From assembly GCF_000499785.1 (NCBI RefSeq), contig NZ_HG726020.1:248001-312000 (forward strand): DNA of 64,000 nt, written 5' to 3'. The DNA is from Bacteroides neonati. Its GTDB lineage: Bacteria > Bacteroidota > Bacteroidia > Bacteroidales > Bacteroidaceae. Position 1 is the first letter of the stretch, and every line of letters begins with the position of its first letter. The notes beneath the pieces are model-generated. The model saw only the letters and a program-made list of their open reading frames with translations, searched no databases and had not been told where the DNA came from. The position numbers were made by a program, and so were the translations under genes. Below are positions 42,703 through 50,555 of the stretch, in pieces.

Positions 42703-44698
42703 CGGGCTGAACGTGTTCCGGCACTACATCTCCGTTCCGTGGCGTGTGGGGCGTAATTTCCTTAATCCACTCTATGAAGATAGCAAGGCATCGTGCAATA
42801 TCTACTTTGACCGTAAAAGTGGTACATACAAAATGAAAGATTTTGGCAACGACAGCTTTAGCGGTGATTGCTTCTTCTTGGTTGGACACCTCAATGGGCT
42901 TGACTGTGGTAATACATCGGATTTTGTGGAGATACTGCAAATTATTGACCGTGATTTATCGCTTGGATTATCAGACTATAACCCAGCCCATCAATCAAAA
43001 ATCATCAAACCAGTAGAAGTTATGCCCACAACGGATAGAAAAAACAAACCTTATACCTATAAGGAGCAACCTTTATCGGAGCAGGAACAAGATTTTTGGA
43101 AACAATATGGGATTATGGCTGATACCTTAATGCACTATAAGGTTTGCTCGCTGAGAGAGTATCAGAGCGAAACAGCAGAGGGGAAACCGTTTTGCTTGGT
43201 ATCCTCTCCTACTGAACCCATATTCGGATATAAGAATAAGCGATTCGTGAAGTTGTACCGACCATTCTCTCAAATTAGGTTTATGTACGGTGGTACGCTT
43301 GGCGACAACTACTGCTTCGGACTGGAGCAGCTTCCTGCCAAAGGCGATACCGTTTTCATCACAGGTGGAGAAAAAGATGTGATGTCATTGGCTGCACGAG
43401 GGCTACACGCCATCTGCTTCAATAGCGAAACGGTAAATATCCCAACAAACATCATCTACAAACTTACGTTCCGGTTCAAACACATTGTGTTGCTCTACGA
43501 CACCGACAAGACGGGTATGGAGAGCAGCAAGAAGCACGAAAAACAGTTATCGGAGTATGGGGTGAAACGTTTGTTGTTGCCACTTGCCGGAACAAAAGAG
43601 GAGAAAGATGTGTCCGACTACTTCCGAATGGGCAACAGCCGTGCTGACTTTATGAAACTATTTCTTGAACTATTAGATACATTATACAGTGATACTATGA
43701 CTATGCTGAAATCGTGCGAGATAGATTTTGATAATCCTCCTGCCAAAGCACAAGAGATTATCTCTGCCGGCGATGTTCCACTCGGCACACAAGGGAACCT
43801 CTTTTGTGTTACAGGTGGCGAGGGAACCGGAAAAAGTAATTATGTAGCCGCATTGGTGGCAGGTTCTATTAGCCCTGCGGGTACTCAGATTGATACGCTT
43901 GGAATAACCGTAAGTGAAAACCGAAAGCACAAAGCGGTGCTACTTTATGACACAGAGCAATCAGAGGTGCAGTTATTTAAAAACGTTACCAACTTACTCA
44001 AACGAGCCAAACAGAAAGAGAAACCGAGCGAGTTCAAAGCCTTTTGCCTGACTGCTATGTCCCGAAAAGAGCGTTTGCAAGCCATTGTGCAGAGTATGGA
44101 TAAGTTTCATTATGAATATGGCGGTATCCAGTTGGTGGTAATTGATGGTATTGCCGACCTGATACGTTGTGCCAATGACGAAGCGGAAAGTGTGGCAATC
44201 ATCGACGAACTCTACCGATTGGCAGGGATATACAAAACCTGCATCATTACGGTATTGCACTTTGTCCCCAGTGGACTGAAATTAAGAGGGCATTTGGGCA
44301 GTGAGCTACAACGCAAGGCGGCATCTATTCTCTCGATAGAGAAAGATGAGAATCCGAGCGTATCGGTTGTCAAAGCATTAAAGGTCAGAGATGGTAGCCC
44401 GTTGGATGTTCCGTTGATGCAGTTTGCATGGGATAAAAACGAGGGAATGCACCTCTATATAGGTGAAAAGCCACGTGAGGAGAAAGAGAAACGCAAAGAA
44501 AAGGAGTTGGAAAACCTTTCTCGTGATGTATTCTCGCAACACACGTTCATCACCTATATTGACCTTTGCGAGCAGATTCAGCAGATATTAGATGTAAGCG
44601 AGCGGACAGCCAAAAGCTATATCAAGTTTATGAGGAACAAGGAGATTATCATCAAAGACCCTTCGAATTCAAGTTACTTTATCAAGGGGTTAATATAA
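42665..44698 (+). CDS. Primase-helicase (Toprim + RecA-like ATPase)
   Basis: A 677-residue protein. The N-terminus resembles a primase DNA-binding module (NPLYEDSKASCNIYFDRKSGTYKMKDFGNDSFSGDCF, ~35-70). A Toprim domain follows (FITGGEKDVMSLAARG ~232, IVLLYDTDKTGMES ~280). The RecA-like domain has Walker A GGEGTGKS (~385) and Walker B LVVIDG (~497). The C-terminal ~100 residues look like a small winged-helix module (VSERTAKSYIKFMRNKEIIIKD). It would unwind and prime the element's DNA for autonomous replication. The start lies inside the preceding HTH gene. Confidence 0.85.
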   Translation: MLRKDEILERTNNGLNVFRHYISVPWRVGRNFLNPLYEDSKASCNIYFDRKSGTYKMKDFGNDSFSGDCFFLVGHLNGLDCGNTSDFVEILQIIDRDLSLGLSDYNPAHQSKIIKPVEVMPTTDRKNKPYTYKEQPLSEQEQDFWKQYGIMADTLMHYKVCSLREYQSETAEGKPFCLVSSPTEPIFGYKNKRFVKLYRPFSQIRFMYGGTLGDNYCFGLEQLPAKGDTVFITGGEKDVMSLAARGLHAICFNSETVNIPTNIIYKLTFRFKHIVLLYDTDKTGMESSKKHEKQLSEYGVKRLLLPLAGTKEEKDVSDYFRMGNSRADFMKLFLELLDTLYSDTMTMLKSCEIDFDNPPAKAQEIISAGDVPLGTQGNLFCVTGGEGTGKSNYVAALVAGSISPAGTQIDTLGITVSENRKHKAVLLYDTEQSEVQLFKNVTNLLKRAKQKEKPSEFKAFCLTAMSRKERLQAIVQSMDKFHYEYGGIQLVVIDGIADLIRCANDEAESVAIIDELYRLAGIYKTCIITVLHFVPSGLKLRGHLGSELQRKAASILSIEKDENPSVSVVKALKVRDGSPLDVPLMQFAWDKNEGMHLYIGEKPREEKEKRKEKELENLSRDVFSQHTFITYIDLCEQIQQILDVSERTAKSYIKFMRNKEIIIKDPSNSSYFIKGLI

Positions 44699-44711
44699 GG
44701 AGGGAAACATC

Positions 44712-44987
44712 ATGTATATAGAAAAAGATAATTTTACGGCTTGGATGGAGCGGATGATGGATCGCTTTGATATGCTTGAAAAACAGATTGAGCGACTATC
44801 CAATGTTCGTAACTGCTTGGATGGCGAGCAACTATTGGACAATCAAGATTTGATAATGATAACTAAAATGTCTCCCCGAACACTGCAACGATGTCGAAAA
44901 AACGGGTCGTTGCCCTACATTAACAAAGATGGGAAGAACTTTTACAGAGCTTCCGATGTGCATAAGTTCATTCGAGAGACACTATAA
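44712..44987 (+). CDS. Small helix-turn-helix protein
   Basis: A 91-residue protein with an N-terminal coiled-coil-like segment (WMERMMDRFDMLEKQIERL) and an excisionase-like HTH (LLDNQDLIMITKMSPRTLQRCRKNGSLPYINKDGKNFYRASDVHKFI). It parallels the HTH protein upstream of the primase (TLQRLRVAG versus TLQRCRKNG), so the two are probably paralogues flanking the primase-helicase gene. It lies 13 bp after the primase stop, within the operon. Confidence 0.75.
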   Translation: MYIEKDNFTAWMERMMDRFDMLEKQIERLSNVRNCLDGEQLLDNQDLIMITKMSPRTLQRCRKNGSLPYINKDGKNFYRASDVHKFIRETL

Positions 44988-45147
44988 TGCGGAACAAGAG
45001 GCAGGCTAAGGTCTGTCTTTTCTCTTTGAAACACATATAAATAGAAAATCAATTACTCAAATTGTGAGATATTGATTATCTTTGTAAGGTCAAAAATGAC
45101 ACACAGGGTAGAGTTGTAAAAATTCTACTTCGATATATATAACATAA

Positions 45148-45303
45148 CGTTCGCAGAACGTCTCGACACGAAAACTGGTAATTTTCTACAAAGACGAGAT
45201 AAACTGTGCAATGTTCATGCTGTACTACTGTATAGCGTGGGCTTGCCTGTTTTCGTCTTTGGGTATACCAGTGCCTCGTGTCGGATCAGTGTGAGTTCCA
45301 CGC
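45148..45303. ncRNA. Nested-stem structured element upstream of the DHFR-like gene
   Basis: No ORF fits here. Four pairings are visible: hairpin CGTTC-GCA-GAACG (45148-45160); CGACACGA (45164-45171) with TCGTGTCG (45276-45283); ACTGGTA (45174-45180) with TACCAGT (45266-45272); and CAAAGACGA (45189-45197) with TCGTCTTTG (45253-45261). The last three are perfectly nested and co-linear. GCGTGG (45235-45240) can also pair with CCACGC (45298-45303), which would form a pseudoknot. It could be an RNA leader, an independent RNA, or a DNA element such as a transfer origin. Confidence 0.65.
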
Positions 45304-45363
45304 TTCTTTTATGGGGTTTGGCGAACGGTTTGCTAAGTATTCATGTTTAAACAAGAAAACGTA

Positions 45364-45897
45364 ATGAGAAAAATCAAACTGTACATCGCTGTTTCGCTTG
45401 ATGGCTATATCGCAACTCCCAGTGGAGATGTTGATTGGCTAAATGAAATCCCCAATCCCAATGGAATAGATCACGGCTACAAAGAGTTAATGGAATCCGT
45501 TGATATTGTCTTGATGGGCGGTAAGACCTACCACCAGATAATCAACTTTGGAGGACAATGGCCATATAAGGAGAAAACGACTTATGTCATTGCCCGGCAC
45601 GATACCAATATTCTAAAGAATGAGAATATCCATTTTCTAACAGAAGATTTCTACAAGAAACTGATAGCTCTGAAAGCCGAAGATGGAAAAGATATTTGGC
45701 TTGTTGGTGGCGGCGAGCTAACAACGATGTTACTCAACTGTGGTTTGATTGACGAAATGCAGCTTTGTCAAGTCCCAATAATATTGGGTAAAGGATTACC
45801 CCTATTCCCGAACAATCCCCTAAAATCAAAGTGGAAGTTGAAAGATAGCAAAAGCTACGATACGGGATTAGTTGTTAATACCTACGAAAAGATATAG
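45364..45897 (+). CDS. Dihydrofolate reductase-family protein (RibD C-terminal type)
   Basis: I chose the ATG at 45364 (MRKIKLYIAVSLDGYIA), which matches the usual start of this family; an ATG 21 bp upstream is also in frame. The 177-residue protein has LYIAVSLDGYIATPSGDVDWL, VLMGGKTYHQI, DIWLVGGGELTTMLLNCGLIDEMQL and PIILGKGLPLF, all typical of the RibD-C/DHFR-like fold that reduces pteridine- or pyrimidine-type substrates with NADPH. It often travels as cargo on mobile elements; whether it gives antifolate tolerance cannot be told. It follows the structured element and is a separate unit from the reverse transcriptase operon. Confidence 0.85.
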   Translation: MRKIKLYIAVSLDGYIATPSGDVDWLNEIPNPNGIDHGYKELMESVDIVLMGGKTYHQIINFGGQWPYKEKTTYVIARHDTNILKNENIHFLTEDFYKKLIALKAEDGKDIWLVGGGELTTMLLNCGLIDEMQLCQVPIILGKGLPLFPNNPLKSKWKLKDSKSYDTGLVVNTYEKI

Positions 45898-46031
45898 TCG
45901 TATTTTTTGAAATATTATCATATATTATCCGCTCCTTGTTCCGATTGGTTCAAGTGGCGGTTGGCATTTTTATTCTAAATATCGGCTTTGACTGGTGGTA
46001 TTGGGCTGAAACAGAAACATTTTTAAAATTA

Positions 46032-46065
46032 TTTGCTATTTTATGGTGGACTTTGATTATCTTTG
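46032..46065 (+). promoter_or_regulatory. Probable promoter of the XRE-drt3a-drt3b operon
   Basis: TTTG (46032-46035), a 22-bp spacer, then TATCTTTG (46058-46065), 25 bp before the XRE start. The spacer is slightly longer than the usual 19-21. Confidence 0.6.
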
Positions 46066-46090
46066 TGTATTAGGTCAATACAATTAACCA

Positions 46091-46300
46091 ATGATGAAAG
46101 AAATTAATAGATTGAAGGAAGTTTTGAATGAACAGAAAAGAACTGGAAAATGGTTAGCTGAGAACTTAGGAAAAGACACGGCAACAGTATCTCGTTGGTG
46201 TAACAATCACGCCCAACCTTCAATTGAGACTTTTACTCGCATTGCAGAGTTGTTGGATGTTGATGTACGGGTATTGATAAATAAAACAAAAGAAAAGTAG
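46091..46300 (+). CDS. XRE-family HTH regulator of the DRT3 locus
   Basis: A 69-residue single-domain Cro/CI-type helix-turn-helix protein (GKWLAENLGKDTATVSRWCNNHAQPSIETFTRIAELLDVDVRVLI). It lies 20 bp upstream of the first reverse transcriptase gene on the same strand and probably controls its expression. A second in-frame ATG lies 3 bp downstream. Its fold resembles the controller proteins found before restriction-modification and other defence operons. Operator sites were not identified. Confidence 0.8.
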   Translation: MMKEINRLKEVLNEQKRTGKWLAENLGKDTATVSRWCNNHAQPSIETFTRIAELLDVDVRVLINKTKEK

Positions 46301-46320
46301 ACAATTTTATATGGCGTAAT

Positions 46321-47784
46321 ATGTTAAAACAGTCCTTTACAGCTGACAATTTCGAGACTATTTTTGATATCGAAAGTCGTAAAAATAGTATTAAAAATTA
46401 TTTGGGAGAAGAATATTGTGATATTCTTTCCCAAATAAAAGTCGTGCAGGATGATCTGGCTAACATTAACCGTAAAAAAGCAAGTGATAGGACTGATATC
46501 GAAAAAGAGCTACTTGTAGAAAATAAGCGTAAAAAAGATATTTTAACAGAAGCAAAGAAAAACATACGACACTCTAAGTTAGAGATAATTAGTAAAAACA
46601 TCAACAATAAGGATTTTCGTTTTACTTTAAAGGTTAAAGATGATGATAAGTTTGTATTGCCTAAGTTGGATGATAAAAGAGATGGTGTTTTGAACGAACA
46701 AGAAGCGAATAAGCGAAAAGCGATGTTCTTTGCTATCAAACAATTGCAATACAATATCCGAAAAACATTTGGTGTAAAACAAAGCAGTCGACATTTGATA
46801 CTATCTCAAATAAAGCTATTACTAAATGAGAGTAACCCAAAATATGTAATCCGAACCGATATTACACGTTTTTTTGAATCAATTCCCCAAGATAAATTAT
46901 TCAGTAAAATAAATGACAACACCCTACTAAGCAGTCAGTCAAAGAAATTCATACGTCAAATACTTAATGATTATAATAGTAAAAAAGATACAACTAAAAT
47001 CGACCAAGATAAAGGTATTCCTCGTGGCATTGGGATCAGCTCATATTTATCAGAGTTATATTTAAAAGAAGTTGACAATAAACTTCAAAACTTGTCTGAT
47101 GTCGTTTTTTACGCTAGGTATGTTGATGATATATTTATTATTATTTCGCCAAGTTTACCCAAGAAAGATATAGATACTTACTTTATAAAAATAAAGGAAG
47201 TAGTAAGTGTAGAATCACTTGAACTAAAAGACAAGGGTGACTCCAAGTGTAGTTTATTAGATTTAACTGTGCCTAATATGAGTGAAAAGGTTATTACATA
47301 TTTGGGGTATGGATTACATATTAAAAGAGATGGTGATGTTACTAGTGTGAAATTCTCCATGTCAGATGATAAAAAAGGTAAAATTAAAAATAGAATTACA
47401 CAAGCCTTTAACCATTTTAATAATACAAACAAATACGGAGTAAAGAATGCAAAAGATGAACTGCTATTAGCTTTATGTTTTTTAAGTGCAAACACTAAGT
47501 TGAGTGGAGCTAAGTCTCGCGTTAAAACGGGTATTTTTTATTCAAATGATTTGTTGGATAATGAGTATTTAACAGACATCGAGGAGATCGATGCTCATTT
47601 AAACAGTCAGCAGTTGCTATTGCATTCTAAACAATTCCCAGATGCTCCTTCACGTCAATTAGCTGAAGATAAAATCAAAAAAGATATTCAACAGAAGATT
47701 AGCTTTGCAGTTGGTTTTTTAGATAAAACTTATCGCTTTTTCAAACTTGATGACATGAAGAAGATAAAAAGAATTTTGAAATGA
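46321..47784 (+). CDS. drt3a: Antiviral reverse transcriptase Drt3a
   Basis: A 487-residue protein. An N-terminal helical, lysine-rich region (~1-140) precedes a reverse transcriptase domain. Motif A is YVIRTDITRFFESI (catalytic D180), motif B is GIPRGIGISSYLSELYL (from 233), motif C is YARYVDDIFIII (Y267-D270), and a YLGYGL segment follows near 327. There is no integrase, endonuclease or maturase domain. Pairing with a second, different reverse transcriptase overlapping by 4 bp (ATGA) is the hallmark of the type 3 defence-associated reverse transcriptase system (DRT3), known to protect against phages. The region is visibly more AT-rich than its neighbours, which points to transfer. Confidence 0.88.
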   Translation: MLKQSFTADNFETIFDIESRKNSIKNYLGEEYCDILSQIKVVQDDLANINRKKASDRTDIEKELLVENKRKKDILTEAKKNIRHSKLEIISKNINNKDFRFTLKVKDDDKFVLPKLDDKRDGVLNEQEANKRKAMFFAIKQLQYNIRKTFGVKQSSRHLILSQIKLLLNESNPKYVIRTDITRFFESIPQDKLFSKINDNTLLSSQSKKFIRQILNDYNSKKDTTKIDQDKGIPRGIGISSYLSELYLKEVDNKLQNLSDVVFYARYVDDIFIIISPSLPKKDIDTYFIKIKEVVSVESLELKDKGDSKCSLLDLTVPNMSEKVITYLGYGLHIKRDGDVTSVKFSMSDDKKGKIKNRITQAFNHFNNTNKYGVKNAKDELLLALCFLSANTKLSGAKSRVKTGIFYSNDLLDNEYLTDIEEIDAHLNSQQLLLHSKQFPDAPSRQLAEDKIKKDIQQKISFAVGFLDKTYRFFKLDDMKKIKRILK

Positions 47785-50000
47785 AACGAAAGAAAGTAGC
47801 ACTTAAATACAAAAAAGAACGAGTTGTATTTTCGGATGTATTACCATACGAAACGCCTTTAATTTTCTCGAATAGAAATTTTTATCGTTTCCTCGTTAAG
47901 TACAATATTCGGATAGAGAGTAATAAACTATATTGGGATGCAAACATGCCTGATGGTGCTTTTGAATCCTTAAAATTATTATTAGGTGTTGATGCGAATT
48001 TGTTAAAAGCAAATGGAAACTGTAATGTAGAGAATCATAAAATTAGGATTCCATTTTCGTATAAAATTGCTCATAAGCATGATAAATTCAGGGAATTAGC
48101 AATAATACATCCATTCAATCAAATACAAATGGTTGAATTCTATGATAAATATAAATACTTGATTCTGCACTATTGCAACCAAAGCCATTATTCTATTCGT
48201 CGCCCCGATAAGGTTGCTTGTTACTTTTATTATAAAGATAGATTGCACGAACAACTATTGGGTAAGAAAGTGGATAGCAAAGAGGAGTTTATGAATGAAT
48301 ATGAGAATCTTAAATCATATTTTAGCTACCAAAAATATAGCAATATATATAAGTTTTATGAAGATTATCGCTACCAAAGAGCTGAAAAAAAATTCAATAA
48401 ACTGTTGAAATTTGATATTCAAGATTGTTTTAATAGTATTTATACGCACTCTCTTGTTTGGGCTACTTTAGGGGGGATAGTGCAGGGTAAAAATGCTTGG
48501 TTTAACAAGCAACACAACAATACTTTTGGTGATGAATTTGATGACCTAATGCAACGAATGAATTTCTCGGAAACAAACGGGATTGTCATTGGGCCAGAAT
48601 TCTCTCGTATTTTTGCGGAAATTATTCTGCAAAAAATAGACAGGGATGTTTATAATAAGATGAATGCTAAGGGTGCGTTTTTGAAAAAAGATTATGAATG
48701 TTATCGCTATGTAGATGACTATTTTCTATTTTACAACGATGAAGAGATAAAGAATCAAATTTTAGAAGAATTTTCTCTTGGTCTAAGAGAATACAAGTTG
48801 ACAATAAGCGATTCCAAAACAAAAGTTTTTGAAAAACCCTTTGTTACCGACATTACTATAGCAAAGCAGAAAATAGATCAATTATTTGCAGAAAACATCA
48901 AAATTAGAATACAGCAGGAAGTAATTTTAGACGACCTCGATGAAGATGAAAAAGATGTTGCTGATGTATCTGAGAGGGAGAGTGATTTGAACAAAGATAA
49001 GTTCAGTTCTTTTATAAATGAAAACAGGAGTCTATATATTAACCCAAATGCTTTTAATGCTAAATTCAAGGGACTAATTAAAGAATCGGAAGTTGAATAT
49101 AAGAGTGTGGTTAACTATTCATTAGCTAAGATATGCTCCAAACTCGAAGTTCTACTTAAGAAATTTGATGCTCGTTTTAAGTGTCTAACATACTATAACC
49201 AGCATACAGAAGGCTTGTCAACTGACGAAGTAGGTCAATGCGTAAAGCTAAGGAAGCAAGACGAAAAGAGCCTTACTAACTTCATTACAAGCATGCTTGA
49301 TATTGTGTTTTTCTTGTATTCTAATAATAAGAGAATAAACACCACCCTCAAAGTTTTATCAATATTGAACGTAGTAATATTATACTATAAGAATAATTAT
49401 CAACTAAAAAAAGAAAAATTTATTCGTTTTGAAAATTCAAATATCGATATTGTATTTAAGAAGATACAAGATGAGATAAATTTAGTAATGCAAACAACAC
49501 CGTTTAATCCAAACACTCAACTGGAGGCGTTTTATCTTTTATTGGCTATAAAAGAAATGGGTGTTGATTACGGAGTCTCAGATTCAATAATCAACAAGTA
49601 CTTAAATGTAGTTTGCAAAGGTTCTAAACCAAAAGAATGCTCGTTTTGGAATGTATTATTAATTTCCGTACTTTTGCATTATTATTCAGACAATGAAGAA
49701 TATAAAGATAATTTGAAATTCTTAAAGGATGTGATTATTGCCAAAATCAAAGGTGTTGAAAAGCAGCAAAGAAGTTTGTCTACAGAACTAACTCTTTTGA
49801 AAATGGATATTTTAGCATGTCCATATTTAGATGACACCTACAAGAAAAGTGTTTTGAAATTATTTAATGTTACAGAAGATAAGGTGCAGAATGAAATAAT
49901 TGAGTATGCTAAAAAGCAAAAATCGTGGTTTGTCAAATGGAAGGGATTTAATATGAACTATGAAGTAAATGCTAAGGTATCTCAAGAAGTTTATTCGTAA
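47781..50000 (+). CDS. drt3b: Antiviral reverse transcriptase Drt3b
   Basis: A 739-residue protein. The reverse transcriptase domain spans ~95-350: motif A KFDIQDCFNSIYTHS (D212), motif B NGIVIGPEFSRIFAEIIL (~266-283), motif C CYRYVDDYFLFYND (YVDD 310-313). About 380 further residues are mostly helical, with an acidic stretch (DDLDEDEKDVADVSERESD) near 390, and resemble nothing I can name. Catalytic Asp residues are intact in both partner enzymes. I recall recent work in which the two DRT3 enzymes make complementary dinucleotide-repeat DNA, one on an RNA template and the other templated by protein; this cannot be verified here. Confidence 0.88.
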   Translation: MKRKKVALKYKKERVVFSDVLPYETPLIFSNRNFYRFLVKYNIRIESNKLYWDANMPDGAFESLKLLLGVDANLLKANGNCNVENHKIRIPFSYKIAHKHDKFRELAIIHPFNQIQMVEFYDKYKYLILHYCNQSHYSIRRPDKVACYFYYKDRLHEQLLGKKVDSKEEFMNEYENLKSYFSYQKYSNIYKFYEDYRYQRAEKKFNKLLKFDIQDCFNSIYTHSLVWATLGGIVQGKNAWFNKQHNNTFGDEFDDLMQRMNFSETNGIVIGPEFSRIFAEIILQKIDRDVYNKMNAKGAFLKKDYECYRYVDDYFLFYNDEEIKNQILEEFSLGLREYKLTISDSKTKVFEKPFVTDITIAKQKIDQLFAENIKIRIQQEVILDDLDEDEKDVADVSERESDLNKDKFSSFINENRSLYINPNAFNAKFKGLIKESEVEYKSVVNYSLAKICSKLEVLLKKFDARFKCLTYYNQHTEGLSTDEVGQCVKLRKQDEKSLTNFITSMLDIVFFLYSNNKRINTTLKVLSILNVVILYYKNNYQLKKEKFIRFENSNIDIVFKKIQDEINLVMQTTPFNPNTQLEAFYLLLAIKEMGVDYGVSDSIINKYLNVVCKGSKPKECSFWNVLLISVLLHYYSDNEEYKDNLKFLKDVIIAKIKGVEKQQRSLSTELTLLKMDILACPYLDDTYKKSVLKLFNVTEDKVQNEIIEYAKKQKSWFVKWKGFNMNYEVNAKVSQEVYS

Positions 50001-50112
50001 TTAGATATAGTGTTCCGCAGCAAACTTCGAAAATAATACACACATAGCGGTTCATTTACTTTCTTTTGAGAAAGTACTTTAAAAACACCATTGAAGTTTG
50101 GGGTGTTTTTTT
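50001..50112 (+). ncRNA. Candidate DRT3 non-coding RNA with ACACACA tract
   Basis: It begins directly after the drt3b stop. CCGC (50015-50018) pairs with GCGG (50047-50050), exposing an ACACACA tract (50038-50044) at the 3' side of the loop. A perfect 7-bp hairpin TACTTTC-TTTTGA-GAAAGTA lies at 50057-50076. An intrinsic terminator AAAAACACC/GGTGTTTTT (50081-50089/50102-50110) with a T tail ends the element. CAAACTTC (50021-50028) is perfectly complementary to GAAGTTTG (50093-50100) in the terminator loop. Ends are approximate; the RNA may be processed from the operon transcript. The AC tract fits an RNA template for a repeat-synthesising reverse transcriptase. Confidence 0.75.
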
Positions 50113-50504
50113 ATAAAACAAATACAGGCAGAAGAAGTAATCCTATTCAGTCTATATTTGTTTTTTTTTGGCTTTTAGTAATTTGGATAATTCTGGGTCG
50201 ATTTTAATACGAGTAATTTCAGCATCCAACATTTATCTGACCTCTTGTTTTATGGGGTCGTAGTTTAGTTGGATTTATTGTTGCATTGAATCTATGCCGT
50301 CATGGGTGGTGAAGTCCATAATTGAGGGAGCGTTGGCTTTTTCGGAAACATTGGCTTTGCTTGCTACAATCGCAAGCCTACTATGAATCTTTGAGGACTC
50401 TATTTACAATGAATTATTATTGCTGTGCTTGTGCTAATATTTTTAATGCAAAACGATTCTGTTTATATGCTTGGGACACTAAACACTCGGTTGCAGAAAA
50501 TATA
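50113..50504 (-). other. Non-coding stretch with possible gene remnants
   Basis: No intact gene. On the minus strand an open stretch with no start reads RLAIVASKANVSEKANAP...MDFTTHDGIDSMQQ and stops at 50275. A second short reading starts at 50232 (MLDAEITRIKIDPELSKLLKAKK). Both look protein-like but match nothing I recognise. They may be debris of genes displaced when the DRT3 cassette was inserted. Confidence 0.35.
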
Positions 50505-50551
50505 AAAATAGAGCCTTGAATGATCAGTCAAATTATTCAAGGGACTATTTT
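50505..50551 (-). terminator. Terminator of the methylase/helicase operon
   Basis: Stem AAAATAG-AG-CCTTGAAT / ATTCAAGG-GA-CTATTTT with one internal mismatch loop. On the minus strand it is followed by TTTATATTTTC. It lies 5 bp beyond the stop of the 50556-56003 gene. Confidence 0.8.
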
Positions 50552-50555
50552 CAGA

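Noticed and set aside
46321..50000. Retron or group II intron as the explanation for the reverse transcriptases
   Set aside because: There is no maturase or endonuclease domain, no intron ribozyme end, and no msr/msd-type paired inverted repeats before the gene; two paired reverse transcriptases fit DRT3 better.
50322..50519. 65-residue plus-strand ORF after the ncRNA
   Set aside because: Low-complexity composition, no start signal, and it overlaps the terminator of the opposing operon.
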